Assembly: GCA_040954595.2 (NCBI GenBank)
Contig: CM082577.2
Location: forward strand, 124,001 to 188,000
Reading direction: 5' to 3'
Length of the DNA: 64,000 nt
DNA from: Balanoglossus misakiensis
Lineage: Eukaryota; Hemichordata
Shown: positions 1 through 14,991 of the stretch, in pieces
Numbering within the stretch: position 1 is the first letter of the stretch
Layout: each line of letters starts with the position of its first letter
Translations under genes and position numbers: made by a program
The notes under the pieces: model-generated
Told to the model about the DNA's origin: nothing
What the model saw: the letters and a program-made list of their open reading frames with translations, nothing else
Databases searched by the model: none

Positions 1-942
1 TTGCAACAGTCTACGTTTAGCGTCACAATACAATAAATTTGATGTCGTAAACGAATACTAGTAAAATGATCATTCATTTCATAATTTCGATGGTTAGGAT
101 CACTGTTGGAAACGAACATAAGCCACGCAGCCGAATAGATGGCGATAGAGGGCGCGCATGTAATGGAAAGAACCTTGCATGACCTTGCATACATCATGGT
201 GCTGTAAATGAGATCACTATTCCAAGATTTCGTGTTTCCCGTTTTTGTCTATCAATAAATTTCTTCTTGATGAAGAATATGCAGTTAATGTATTACTTTT
301 GTCCCTTTCCCAAATATTGCAGTTGACCAAAAAGTCAACAACTGAAAATAGTATAAGTCCGGACTTCAAGAACAGTCTGGAGTGATATATTCAAATACTA
401 TACATGTAAATGATGTTTTCGTGTCCTTCTTATGGCCGATAACAAAGACAAAACTTTGCTAGTAGCTTTTGTGACGTGTTTGTACAACTTTCGATTATCA
501 AAACAATGTTCATGTACTGGTGTACCGAGCAATGCGTATAGGCCAGGTCAGTCGTCAGATGGCGCACTTTAACGTTTAATTAAATCCAGCCATACAGCAT
601 TTGTGACTGCGTTCAAGAGATTTTGACGGTACAACAGTCTATCGTGCATTTAAAAGCCCCACTGTACGGATTCGAACCTTTTTGCCATTTGTTTACTCAC
701 TTTTAATATTGGGGTTCTTGTGTTAATGAAGTATACATGTTCAATTGTCGTTACTTCTACAGCCAAAAGCATGTTCAGAGACAACTCCGACAACTAAAGA
801 TAATTTTAAAAATGCGTACAACATAAGCATCTTTTGACAAGCAAAGAACTAACAGTACTATAAATACATAATTATAATATCGAAGTTCTCTCTCCATCTC
901 TCGCCCCTCTAGCACTCTCCCCCCCCTCTCTCTCTCTCTCTC
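1..942. other. intergenic DNA, no gene seen
   Basis: No convincing reading frame or RNA gene was found. It contains CTCF-core-like words (147-155 and 557-565) and a possible ATTAAA on the minus strand at 702-707 that could serve the gene ending at 943. Confidence 0.5.
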
Positions 943-944
943 TC
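916..944. repeat. C-run and (CT)n microsatellite
   Basis: A run of C followed by about nine CT units lies directly against the stop codon of the minus-strand gene 943-1971, so that gene's 3'UTR would begin with a (GA)n tract. Confidence 0.85.
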
Positions 945-1971
945 AGTTTTCTACCAACGAGACCCTGTTACCCTTGCCATCAGACGAAGACAACCTGAAG
1001 AAGTGCAAAGACCCGACGCTGTCATGACGGACGACGGTCGTCTTGATGTGTGCAGTCTGATCTTCCTGCCGACCGAATGCCGTTGATACGCTGTACTTTC
1101 GTTCGCTGTGGTGACTTGCGTCAGTGGAAATACTGTGTCTATGATGATCCGTCACCACAAAGCCGGACCCTCTTCTTTTGTTGGGAGTCGGCGGCACGAG
1201 ACTTGCCTCGAGCTTCAAGAACCGATCATCCTCAATTCCTTTCTTCTCGGTGTTCTTCGGAAAGTCTTTATCACGTCTGTCAAACCCGTTGTGTTTCTCT
1301 ATAACCGGCAACCTCATATCGTCACCATCTCTCCCGGATTTCCGCAGTTGTTCCCAAATTTCGACGGGTTCTTCATTCTCTTTTATTATCGGCAGAGTCG
1401 TTATCTTGAGGTACTCCCGCGCTTTCAAAAATTCTCGGCTGGCTTTCGAAAGCGCGGTCTTGCCGTTAGTCAGGTTATTATTCTGGAAAGTCAGTCCCTT
1501 GAACACTTGCCGACCAGATTTGGACAGAGGTCGTAGTATCTCCTTGGCGTCAAAGTCGAACTTCAAATGCTGCCTGGCCCTGTTCTTGCTCAACACTGTG
1601 TCGATGAACTTCATTTTCCGAGCCGCCAGATCCACTGCCGCTCTGCTCTGCTGCAGCGCCAAATCGGACAGACGAATCTGCAGCAGTCTCTCCGCGGTGA
1701 CGTTGTCGTACAGGAGAACCCGCTTCAAGTTGTTGGGCAGCGACTTCGGCGGCGTCGTCAGGCAGTCGTCGGCGTAGTTCTCCTGGCTCTCCGCCGGGTG
1801 GAACCAACTCCGGCCATCCTTCTTGCGGTCGCGGATTTTGCAGTCGATAAAGCGAGGCATTGAGCTCCTTCGCCGCAGGAACGTACCGTCCGGTTTCCAC
1901 TCCAGTACGGAATTTGGCGGCCCTAGGTCGCATTGAGCCAAGTCGGTCTCCTCATTCGTGCTATCGCACAT
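943..1971 (-). CDS. uncharacterised intronless gene, LLxDN/DDRF family member 1
   Basis: Product unknown; the predicted protein has 342 residues. The frame stays open to a TTG nine codons upstream, with an in-frame TAA just before that. The first ATG (1969-1971) is therefore taken as the start. The protein is polar and basic, with no signal peptide or membrane segment. Visible blocks are a W-x-PDGTF-LRRR stretch near residue 25, VLLYDN...ERLLQ at about 85-97, LPIIKENEEP near 193, LPVIEK near 221 and DDRFLKLEASLV at about 248-259. The LLxDN...RLL and DDRFxxLxASLV blocks, in the same order and with an AESQ-like element before the first, recur in the gene at 47733-48779, so the two are probably paralogues. 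A short 5' non-coding exon cannot be excluded. The tail is Ser/His-rich and probably disordered. Confidence is high that this is coding and low for any function. Confidence 0.75.
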   Translation of the reverse strand: MCDSTNEETDLAQCDLGPPNSVLEWKPDGTFLRRRSSMPRFIDCKIRDRKKDGRSWFHPAESQENYADDCLTTPPKSLPNNLKRVLLYDNVTAERLLQIRLSDLALQQSRAAVDLAARKMKFIDTVLSKNRARQHLKFDFDAKEILRPLSKSGRQVFKGLTFQNNNLTNGKTALSKASREFLKAREYLKITTLPIIKENEEPVEIWEQLRKSGRDGDDMRLPVIEKHNGFDRRDKDFPKNTEKKGIEDDRFLKLEASLVPPTPNKRRGSGFVVTDHHRHSISTDASHHSERKYSVSTAFGRQEDQTAHIKTTVVRHDSVGSLHFFRLSSSDGKGNRVSLVEN

Positions 1972-6112
<4,141 letters not shown>

Positions 6113-6127
6113 AAAGAACTCTTTAGC
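6113..6127. repeat. left target-site duplication of the LINE
   Basis: AAAGAACTCTTTAGC, identical to 7281-7295 on the far side of the LINE poly(A) tail. The exact left edge of the duplication is ambiguous by the A residues shared with the tail. Confidence 0.9.
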
Positions 6128-6129
6128 TT

Positions 6130-7164
6130 GCATTATCACAATTATCATATCTAGCATCAATGATTGATGTGCCAGAGCGCGTTATTAAGCAAATCGACAG
6201 GTTAATTTACAATTTTATTTCAAAGGGTCTGGGTAAAATGGCCAGAAATGTATTAGCTGGACCATTAAACGAAGGAGGTTGTAACATGCCCGTTTTTAAA
6301 TGGAAAGTGGTTGCATTCAAGTTTATGTGGATTGTGCGTTTAACAAACTGTAAAAATGCATGTTGGAAGAACTACCCTCTTTATTTATTTGACCCATGTT
6401 CGGATTTTTCAATTCTTAAAGATGTACTTTCAAATAGTAGAATTTCAAGAGAACCTTTTGTCTCAAGATTACCAGTCTTTTATCAACAGGTCTTGAAAGC
6501 TTGGAACATTATCCCACCCCGTAAAGATACAGTCAGCACCATTTTGTGGAATTGCAAATATAATGTTTTTATTAATCTTAAGCGAAATGTAAATTATATT
6601 GAAATTAAGAATAAGAAAGTGAAATTAATGAAATTGAAGACAAAAGATGTGTACAGATTTTTAGTAAACCGTATTGCACAGCCAGCCAGCACATTGAGCT
6701 GGCAGCACGAGTTTGGGCAAACTACAGATTTAAAAAATGCTTGGTCATTAGGTTACAGAGTAACAAAGGAGAACAAATTAAGAGCGTTTCATTGGAAATT
6801 TCTGCATAAGAAATGTATAAATAATGTAAAATTGTACCGTTGGAAAATTAGAGAAAATTCCCATTGCGTGTTTTGTAATGTAGATGACACAACTCGACAT
6901 CGCTATTTTGAGTGTACCATCGCCAAAGAAGTATGGCAAATTGTAGATAATATTGGACAAAGGTTGTATGGCTTGCACAAGCCTTTGAGTTGGCAAAATA
7001 TTGTATATGGCTTTGAAAAGAACGATAACTTAGATGAGATGAACCTTTTAATTTTGATTGCAAAATGGTCTATACACAAGTTTCACTGTATGGAATTACA
7101 CAAAGCTCGTTTGTATAATCTTGTACAGCATGAACTGAAAATTCGAATGCATAATTTATTGTAG
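6130..7164 (+). pseudogene. LINE ORF2 C-terminal fragment (reverse transcriptase tail)
   Basis: The frame is open from the insertion boundary to the stop at 7162-7164, so the ATG at 6160 is an internal methionine, not a true start. Early residues (SMIDVPERVIKQIDRLIYNF, then GGCNMP) match the pattern downstream of the reverse-transcriptase core in LINE ORF2 proteins: a short helix pair followed by a GG-x2-P loop. Near the C-terminus lies CVFC...H-x-YFEC, the Cx2C-H-C zinc-binding module typical of the reverse transcriptase zinc-binding region. The endonuclease and the polymerase catalytic core (YxDD box) are absent because of 5' truncation, so the copy cannot mobilise itself. No frameshift or premature stop is visible in what remains. 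Confidence 0.9.
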
Positions 7165-7252
7165 GTGTCACATGTTTACATGTACACAGCGTTAGATCAA
7201 TATGTTGTTGTTGTTGTTTTTGTTGTTGTTGTTCCTTTTTTCCTTAAGAGAT

Positions 7253-7258
7253 AATAAA
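7253..7258 (+). terminator. LINE polyadenylation signal AATAAA
   Basis: AATAAA about 10 bp upstream of the element's poly(A) tail. Confidence 0.85.
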
Positions 7259-7280
7259 CAGATGTTAAAAAAAAAAAAAA

Positions 7281-7295
7281 AAAGAACTCTTTAGC
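7281..7295. repeat. right target-site duplication of the LINE
   Basis: Exact copy of 6113-6127, directly after the poly(A) tail. Confidence 0.9.
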
Positions 7296-7695
7296 GGATG
7301 AAAGATTCCCTTAGAATAGGTGTGGGGAATTGCGACTGCCGAACATGACAAGCAGCGTGACCAGAGCAGCGAATATGAACAAAAGCAGCCGGGTAAATAC
7401 TTCAAGATACAATGGCTTGTCACCTTTAACAGTTATAATTGCCTGGCGTCGCTTTAACTCTGAAAAGGAGCCCTTTTATCAACTGAACACATAGTGCGAA
7501 GAAAATTGCAATTGACGAAAGTGGGTCGCAGGAAATAGGAAATTCGTTAGTCAGCGTTAATAGCAAAGATGTGTGAATTTTCTGCAACTGACGAAAATGC
7601 ATAATACTGTTAATATTAACTGCCTTTATTTGATCGGCAATTGAAGTTAGCTGCTGACGTATACTCAGTCTCCAAATTTTCAGTTGAAATGATGG
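7296..7695. other. intergenic / 3' flank of the minus-strand gene
   Basis: No reading frame of interest. It contains the probable polyadenylation signal for the gene 7696-9015. Confidence 0.5.
7625..7630 (-). terminator. probable polyadenylation signal of gene 7696-9015
   Basis: TTTATT on the plus strand reads AATAAA on the minus strand, about 66 bp beyond the TGA stop. Confidence 0.6.
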
Positions 7696-9015
7696 TCATT
7701 GTGCATTAAGGTACCTTTGTACAGGGTAGAAACCAAAGTCTTTCTTGAGTTCGGGTGTCGGGCTATTCGGTGGGCATACTTCGCCCGCCGATGGTGAATA
7801 CAGTTTGCACATCGGACAGTCTACGCTGTGCGCCGGTACAATGATGGGTGCGAGTCGCGATGGGCTTCCGTAGATGAAGTGCATCGGTAGTTTAAACGTC
7901 TTGTCGCGCCATAAAACGTGTGGAATATCCGGTTGCCTCGTCTTCTCTTTCGCCGCGAAATCCGGGACGTAGAATTCGTCGGAGTCGTCAGACGGGGCCA
8001 TCGTGCTGATATAACCGGAGGAGTCCGATCCTCCGCCGCGATCGTCAAGAGTTGCATCGGTTTGTTCGTCGTTCCGGTTTTCTCTCCGATCATGAGAACA
8101 CTCATAACTCCCAATTCCTAGTTCAGTCAAATTCACATTAATTGTCATGACAGATTTGTTATCGTCGGGTTGAAATTGTTCCTCAAGAGGGTCGGATCCA
8201 CAGAGACTTTTCGCAGATGACAGAGACATATACGAATTATCATCCGAAACGCTCGCTACTCTCATGTCATCATCCGCGTTTGTCCTACTCTTTGTGCGCG
8301 GGCATCTTCTGACCAGTCTCGACCGAGCTGTAGTATTACGGCAACTGAACAACTCCGCTCCGGAGACATTTTCCACCACTTGAGAAAGTGTTCTCGGGTC
8401 CGTCGGACAGCAGTCGGACGACGTGGCCGAGCTCGGTCGACTGCCGAACGAAGTAGTACAGGCGCTGGCAGCTCGATTTCGGGCTAATAGCAAATTAATT
8501 TCCCCTCTGGTCAGTCGTCCGATGGAGGTAGTACTCTTGGTGACTCGATTTGTACTGCGGTGATCGGCTCCCGTGCCATCTTCGGTTAACTGGCTTCGAC
8601 ACAGATTCGCTGTGCTCACAGCCTTTAGGGTAGGGAGTTCAACATTTTCTGCCCCTGGCTTCTTAACCTTTAGGGAGAATTTGTCCTTCTTCCAACTAGC
8701 CACGAGTTGGCTCTTATTCGCAAAGTTTTTGGTTTTCTTCCCGATCTGAGGCAATTGTACCTGGTTGATCTGATCCGAGTTCTCGTGCAAAGTCTGCGCA
8801 CCGTCCCCTTTGAGGTTTTCTTTCTCCCTTTTGAATCCTATTTTACTGGAGCTTCTGGATTCTGCATTCGCCTGGGTAGCTTGTCTGGCTATTTCTGATA
8901 GCTGCTTCTCGGACAACCTTGAAAACTGTTTCTTGCCAGAGTACGTAGACTCGCCCGCCCCCGGTTGTCTGGGTACTTCCCCGAGCCTCCGAAATGCCGT
9001 CGTGGTCGCCTTCAT
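7696..9015 (-). CDS. uncharacterised intronless gene, Cys-tail (CPPNSP) family member 1
   Basis: Product unknown, 439 residues. The start is the first ATG after an in-frame TAA about 45 nt upstream. The N-terminal half is basic with LPQIGK (about 88-93) and LPTLKA (about 127-132). The middle is Ser/Thr-rich with RPSSAT near 193-198. A strongly acidic, Ser-rich segment follows (SDSSGY, SDDSDEFY). The C-terminus carries H396, C400-P-x-C403 and C414-P-P-N-S-P, i.e. H-x3-C-x2-C-x10-C. The same arrangement occurs at the C-terminus of the genes at 17979-19040 and 26069-27886, which argues for common descent and possibly a small metal-binding fold. No signal peptide or membrane segment is seen. The rest looks disordered. 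Function is not inferable; a good AATAAA lies 66 bp past the stop. Confidence 0.8.
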   Translation of the reverse strand: MKATTTAFRRLGEVPRQPGAGESTYSGKKQFSRLSEKQLSEIARQATQANAESRSSSKIGFKREKENLKGDGAQTLHENSDQINQVQLPQIGKKTKNFANKSQLVASWKKDKFSLKVKKPGAENVELPTLKAVSTANLCRSQLTEDGTGADHRSTNRVTKSTTSIGRLTRGEINLLLARNRAASACTTSFGSRPSSATSSDCCPTDPRTLSQVVENVSGAELFSCRNTTARSRLVRRCPRTKSRTNADDDMRVASVSDDNSYMSLSSAKSLCGSDPLEEQFQPDDNKSVMTINVNLTELGIGSYECSHDRRENRNDEQTDATLDDRGGGSDSSGYISTMAPSDDSDEFYVPDFAAKEKTRQPDIPHVLWRDKTFKLPMHFIYGSPSRLAPIIVPAHSVDCPMCKLYSPSAGEVCPPNSPTPELKKDFGFYPVQRYLNAQ

Positions 9016-11674
9016 ATTATCCGACCTCGTCCACGCAGTTGGTTTCTTCAGTGTGGCTTATGAGTCCGCCATGGTTGTGTCGTGGCGGTGTCACGGTTTT
9101 CGTCGTTCGGTAAACAACCGACCTCCTTGCGTGCCCATTCCCGAAATCAATATCAAACAATTGTATATATCTCTGCTTTACGGGTTCTCTTCTGCCAACC
9201 CCCGTTGTTTAAAGCAAAACACTCCAGTCGCAGAGAACCGTGCTCGGGTGTCTCTAGGCGAACACATCACATTGAAGTCTGCATTCAGATCACGTTTTCG
9301 CGTTGCTTTGGGAATTAATATACTTGCCAATATTGTCCAGTAGGTTGGGGTCGGCCCTAAGGCCGATCTTAATAAATTTGGAAGTATCGGTAATGCAGAA
9401 CCAAATCTTCGTTTATGTCCGTATTTACCTTCCTTTGTTAGCTTGATTCGCGTGAACACAACTGTGTCTTTCCTCGATCCCAATCCCGATTGTCCTCCCG
9501 AGACAGTCAAAATATGCGCAATAAATTCTGACGCCGGCAAAAAACAAGATTGCAACGGACGTGCAGGCGCAGAGGAAAGTCAGAACAACCACCTGTTGGA
9601 TGACCCGAAAAATAGCCGCCGCAGAGGGGGTTTGTTGCGCTTCAGGTTGGTAACGGATTCCAGTTACAAAAACTAGACGCGGTGTAAACAGATCGACTTC
9701 ACATGTGGCAGCAGTTGCCCAGTTGCGAATCAGCACCCCTTGCGGTCTTTTGGTAGTCTCCACGGGCGTCTTAATACAAAGCACCGGTAACCTGACAAGG
9801 GGGTTTCCACCCGCACGTTCTGCGCGTCGCAAACTACATCGGTATTATTAAATATTGACGGGGCTGTGGGTACTTCGACTTCACTCCTTGGCATGAAACA
9901 CTGTTTTCCAAGTTGACGTAACGGAGAGGAAAATGACAATCATATCCTCGTTGCTACACGCCTGCAATATTTCACACCAGCTGCGCCTGTACGTCACCAT
10001 GTACGCTGTAGTTGATATCTGCGCAGGTAATAAACATTCCTATTGAGGGCTGACACCGCTCTGACAGAAATTGCACGAGCCAGTCTGCGCAGTTCGTATT
10101 TGATCGGGAGCTCATTTCATAGTCAGCGATCAATTATGACCATCAAACCACCCTTTCGCAGCCCAGCTCGTATCTATTGTACGCTCTGCATACCAAAATA
10201 AACCGCGCACACCATAAATATTCTATGAGCATCGCAGAGAATTGAAAGCGGTATCGATGGATTTAAATCGGCGTGCTCACTTCACCGGCATGTACAACAG
10301 GGTAGCCGCAGTGTTTAATTTCTCTGTTTTGTGAGACACCGTGTAAAGTCCAATTCATGTCGCCATAGCGACATGCCCCGCGTGAACTTTCCAAACAGTG
10401 AACGTTCTAGAGATACTGCGGGTTGTCCAATTGCACTGACGTCACGGTGTCATTTCCATTGGGTTGCTAGGTGGCTGGAAGTGACGAAATCTCAAACAGA
10501 GAAAACTCAAACTGTTCCTAAAGAGATTATCAATTATTCAAGACCCGCATTTTCCACCTTTTGTTGTGCCATGTACCTTTTTCAAAGAAGACATGTGATT
10601 TGCGATGTTTTCTGAAATAAACTTAATAAAGTGGGCATTCTTTGCCTTATGATTCGTATAAATTCTACGGATATGACCCGACCGCAGCAACCGCGCGGAG
10701 TATAACGATTCATTGTTTTGTGAGGTTCTGGCACAGGTAAATTTCTTTTCATAGACTGAATGAAAAGTCCATGGATTTTTAATACCCGGAAGTCAATCAA
10801 CTAAAAAAATCAACTTTCCAGAACGGTGTCTTAATCAGTCCGAGGTGCAAATAATATGCAATATTCATGGGAGGGATGCACAGGTTCAATACAGGTATAA
10901 TAGTGTATGACAACCACTGTGTACACATACGACGTGAAGGAGTTGTAGAAGAGCAAATATTTTACCCCTTGGAGGTGTCGATTTCAGTAGTCTAATGAAG
11001 TGGACAAAGAAGCCTTGATTGAAGATTCTCATCATTTTCACTGGACACTCTCCCCTTGACAACATACTGACAACCAACGCACAATGACGTCACGGAAACG
11101 TTCGACTACTTATCGGTGACAGAACTATCATGTCCGGAAATTCACCGCTACTGAGAAAAATGAAACAAAATTGCTTCAAGTGTTATAAGTTGTCGATTAA
11201 TCTGCCTGTCTGCTGTCGCTTATTCATATGAATATAGGGGCCTATGATGTAACGAGTGTCAAGCCACAAAGTCGAATGATCCGCCTGAGGGCGCCCACAA
11301 TTGTCAATTTCATTCCCGCTGTGGAACATACTGATATCAATGAAAAACGTCGCTGCGAAAGTATTTTGTGTGTTGCATTAAAATGTGTCCATCATGATGA
11401 CCCTTGATAACAAAATCAATCTATGAACCCTCTATAAGTAGACCTCTTATTTCAATTTCTGAGTAAAGCGGCATAAATCAATGTTCAAGTTTTATACGCT
11501 GCGTTGCTAAGCACCGTTCTAGACATCCATGAGGTCGTGTTGTTTAATAATTTGATGAATATTAACCCGGGGTTCTCGGCATTTGAACATAATTCTGTTA
11601 TGTGTATACATACTCACCGACAAAGACAAAGAGACATACACATACTGTTACGTAGGAGAAGTTTGCTGTTGTTT
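9016..11674. other. intergenic DNA
   Basis: No supported gene. Minus-strand frames around 9178-9939 are GC-rich and one has a hydrophobic stretch, but they begin at TTG codons and are broken by frame. Perfect TGACGTCA palindromes occur at 10437-10444 and 11085-11092. Confidence 0.45.
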
Positions 11675-12060
11675 TGTGACCAGGTGTGTTTTCGCTTACT
11701 TTCGTAATTTGAATATTTGCGTGACCAGGTGTGGTGCATTCATTATTTTCCCCATATAAAAAGCCCGCACGTTGTGTTGCGGCGTAGCTACTAATTTGGA
11801 CTTGCCCGTGTGAGCTGTTCTGTTCCTCGCCGGCTTGGAAGCTGTGCCTTATTTCCTGTTGCACTGGTCTGGAAACCGCGCCCAGAAGCCGTGCTACCTC
11901 ATGGGGAATTCGTCTGAAAGCCGTGCCGTCTACCGGTTGGATTGTGCCAGAACGCTACTCGGACTGAACGTCACTGTTGGGACTGCCGTGGTGCTGGTCG
12001 CGTTCGTCGTGCGTTACGGAGCCTTGGACTTTAGTCTTTCATTTCCCACACCTGGTCACA
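11675..12060. mobile_element. candidate solo LTR or TIR-bounded element
   Basis: TGTGACCAGGTGTG at 11675-11688 is the exact reverse complement of 12047-12060. A second direct copy of the core (TGACCAGGTGTGG) sits at 11722-11734, also exactly complementary to 12046-12058. The interval starts TG and ends CA as LTRs do, and has a good TATA box at 11755-11762. No clear target-site duplication (at most TTT), primer-binding site or internal retrotransposon frame is seen. A small non-autonomous DNA transposon is the alternative. Confidence 0.45.
11755..11762 (+). promoter_or_regulatory. TATA box inside the LTR-like element
   Basis: TATAAAAA followed by a GC-rich stretch about 25-35 bp downstream, the layout of an LTR promoter. 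Confidence 0.4.
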
Positions 12061-14142
12061 TTTAAGGTAGTCATTTATTTTTGTGTGTTTTTTTTCCCAG
12101 TGTACAATCTTTTTATATTTACCAATGTTTAGTTGTAGTAATTGAAAGTTTCCATAAGTAAGGAAATAACGTGTGGTGTGCCTATTGTTGACCGTCTTTG
12201 TTGCGTGCTGCGCTGGTTGGTTCACCAAAGCGAGCCATTCAGTAAGTTTATTTGCTCACTGCCCTGTTTCGGAACTGAACGGCCAGCGTGTCGTAACACA
12301 TACATAGAAAATAATACAATTTCTTGTATTTTACACCTATAAAATATCTCCAGCAGTTACAATCGAAAACAAATATTTTTTATTCTTAATTGTTTTAACG
12401 AATCCTTTGACATTTTGCTGATGGTGTCACGGTAAACTATGGCAGAGAATTATTTAAATCAGAAACTTCAACATAATCCTGACATGTGTGTGGCGCCCTC
12501 AGAGCCCAGTTGGGAAAGGTGGGGTTGGTATCAACCTGGCCGCAGGCTTGTGTGGAATTGTTACAAGAGTAAGTTCAGGTTAGGCTGGCGTAATCGCTGT
12601 ACGGAACCCATACCTTTACGGGACTCATGTGGAACCCTTGTAAAACAGGTACACGGAGACCGATGAAAGTAACAGCCAATAACCAAAAATAACTAAAATG
12701 ACCAAAATCATGTTATGAAATTTGAGCGACTTTGTCACAGTTTGAAAAAGATCAAACATCGTGTTTGAAAATTATTTTTCATGCTAGAGCTGATGGAAAG
12801 TTGTTCAAAAGTTCCGTGTTGATAGGCGATATCTATTGTTAGCCACTGTCACTGATCAATCGGCTGGGGAGGGGGGGGGGGGTGGAGTTACATGTACATG
12901 GTGACTTCAGTGAAAAAAAGTGTAGATGCGCCCTCAACGTTTGATCACAACGTGGTGCTCTCCGTCTTTTGGTCTTTTGTCAGTTTATATTAGTCCGCAA
13001 AATACGTTGTACTTCACGCCCGAACAAATGCAATTCACAGTTGATAAGATTTCATTAACGGGTAAAACCAAATCAGATGCTTACACGCAGCAACCGAATT
13101 CACGTAATTTCTGATACGAAGTGAGTATTGAGATTAGATGAGATTACATTTCAATAGGAAGGCATCGTCATCCGACCTGTGATATCTTGCAGGTACATGT
13201 GCAGTAGCCATGGAGGCGTTGAAATGACCTGAATGAAATCAGCTTTACGACAGATTGAGCAGGAAAATTGCCGAGTAGTGACAATAAAAGTGGCATCGGT
13301 GATTAAGTTTGGGTTGTCGTTTTATGTGTGGCTGTAGTGTACAGCAGGGAAATGTACTGATGGACACTGAATGTGTTAATGGACTAAAAAGAGATTTCTC
13401 TCTTCCTTTCCTTTCTGTCATTACTTCTTTTGATTGTGTTCAAGAATAATTTAGAGATCAGCCAAAATTGCCGCGAGAGAAATGCGTCATATTAGTGTGT
13501 ATGATGGCCGCATCTCTTTCTGGCGTACAAGGTCGGTGAACAGATCTGTCGTCTAAACATTAACGCCACGCAGATAATTACTTGCCCGTTTAAAATACGG
13601 CTGGTCAGCTACTTGTTATGATCTGTACAACAATAACTTAATTTTGATGTTTCTTTTTACTTCTATTGTATCATTACCCGTACTCGTTGGTGTAAAGAAA
13701 CTTATTTCATTTGCACACAGGTTTTGACAAACAGCAAAGCAATGCATGTGAGGCCGTTTTGTGCTAATGAATATCTAATTAATGAACCGATAAATACATA
13801 ACTGTTTACCACGGCTGTGTAAAGATTTGAAAAATAAGGCCATATATATTTTGCATGTAAATGGTGGGAAGATTCCCATGACGTCAAAGATCGCCTTGTG
13901 TCCAGCTTGTATGTCACAGTTGAATCGATCACGAAGTCGCCGGTTGGATGGAAATCCACGGGGCCGAAGGGTCGCCATGTTTACGTTCGAAAACATTTCG
14001 ATCTTGTCCTTTCCGCTGCTGATGTGACACGGCCAAGTCAAGTCAGATCTGGGCTATCTTTTCCCATGGGGTCCTGATGCATAGATAAGTCCGCTATCAT
14101 TTTGGTCAATATCGCCCTATTTCGTGAGAGGCGACTTACGCC
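12061..14142. other. intergenic DNA upstream of gene 14143-14991
   Basis: No supported gene. A 75-codon frame at 12439 just after the LTR-like element resembles nothing I know. A run of about 12 G lies near 12870. TGACGTCA at 13879-13886 is 257 bp upstream of the next ATG. Confidence 0.45.
13879..13886. promoter_or_regulatory. CRE-like palindrome TGACGTCA, candidate promoter element
   Basis: A perfect full cAMP-response-element palindrome, 257 bp upstream of the ATG at 14143. It is one of eight such sites in the window. Confidence 0.4.
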
Positions 14143-14991
14143 ATGGTCAACGGAGGGAGGAAGATATCAGAAAGACTGCCCAAAGAATGTATGCACCGCG
14201 ATCTCGATGAGGAAAAGAAACGAAAACTACCGAATCTGAACTTGTCCTGCAAGAATTCTCCTTTTCAGGTGACAAGAAAACCGATCGTGCCGATCATCGG
14301 AAACGCCGTACCACAAGTCGTCGACGAGGGGATCGGTAAAACAAAAGATGCGGTGTCCGAAAAGTTACCGCTCTTGCAGGAGACTAAAGCACCGGTGGAT
14401 ACAAGATCGTCTCGGAAGTCAACTGATGATCTGGAGTTGCCGAGCTTGAAGCTGCTAGATTTAAAATTTGATGTGTGCAGGAACAATGAGTGCGAAGAAA
14501 GCAGCGCCTTCTCCGGCAAAAACGGCGACCGGAGACGACCAAGGAACGCCTACATCACAAAACTGAAGCGGTGCCACCACATAAACGGCATTGAAAAATA
14601 TCGATTCGGGTCGGCGTCGGTCAGAGACAGGACTAGTGGCGCAGCCAACACACCGTCGCTTCAACAGGAAGATCCCGCAACCATGGAGACCAAGCCGGCG
14701 TTTTACATCGACATGTGCCTGCAAGTGAAATTCGGCCCGCCGCACTTCGTCTCGCACTTTCCATCGGTGGAAGAATGGCTGTCATCCGCAAGGAGGAAAG
14801 TCGCCTCGAGGTCTCGATCAAGACGAAATGATGCTCCTTGCCAGATATGGAAATCGGAGCTAGCTTGCATTCTTCTGAGCAGTCCAAAACGCTTACACCT
14901 GAGAGACGAAGAGGCTGTTTTTGATTTATTCCACGACAGAAACGCGCCAAGCAGAACCGCCAGGGTACATTCCGAACGTGCGCAGTTTTAG
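14143..14991 (+). CDS. uncharacterised intronless gene with repeated LPx[IL] motifs
   Basis: Product unknown, 282 residues. The start ATG sits in a favourable context (CGCCATGG) and the frame closes with TAG at 14989-14991. The protein is basic and rich in Arg, Lys and Ser. LP-based motifs recur at about residues 11 (LPKE), 29 (LPNLNL), 75 (LPLLQE) and 99 (LPSLKLL). A more structured-looking C-terminal part follows: FYIDMCLQVKFGPPHFV near 190-205, VEEWLSSARRK, and IWKSELACILLSSPKRL. Nine cysteines are scattered without a recognisable zinc pattern. It lacks both the CPPNSP tail and the LLxDN block of its neighbours, so it may be a third family in the cluster or a very diverged member. An AATAAA lies about 180 bp downstream. 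Coding nature is likely from length and Kozak context; function unknown. Confidence 0.7.
   Translation: MVNGGRKISERLPKECMHRDLDEEKKRKLPNLNLSCKNSPFQVTRKPIVPIIGNAVPQVVDEGIGKTKDAVSEKLPLLQETKAPVDTRSSRKSTDDLELPSLKLLDLKFDVCRNNECEESSAFSGKNGDRRRPRNAYITKLKRCHHINGIEKYRFGSASVRDRTSGAANTPSLQQEDPATMETKPAFYIDMCLQVKFGPPHFVSHFPSVEEWLSSARRKVASRSRSRRNDAPCQIWKSELACILLSSPKRLHLRDEEAVFDLFHDRNAPSRTARVHSERAQF

Larger units (their letters stand above)
6128..7280 (+). mobile_element. 5'-truncated LINE (non-LTR retrotransposon), recent insertion
   Basis: The element runs from a 5' truncation point to a poly(A) tail of about 15 A and is bounded by perfect 15-bp target-site duplications, the hallmark of target-primed reverse transcription. 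It keeps only the 3' end of the ORF2 frame, a GTT-repeat-bearing 3'UTR and an AATAAA signal at 7253-7258. The intact frame, perfect duplications and surviving A-tail all indicate a young insertion. Clade is uncertain; the C-terminal zinc-binding style fits the L1/Tx1-like group. Confidence 0.92.

Noticed and set aside
655-690. tRNA T-loop on the minus strand (GGTTCGAATCC)
   Set aside because: The flanking bases do not pair as a T stem, and no D or anticodon arm fits.
1050-1863. Plus-strand frames over gene 943-1971 (similar shadows over the other six genes)
   Set aside because: They overlap a longer frame with conserved blocks in paralogues and have no such support themselves.
9178-9939. Minus-strand membrane-protein exons upstream of gene 7696-9015
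   Set aside because: The frames start at TTG, contain no ATG where needed and shift between frames. The hydrophobic stretch alone is weak evidence.
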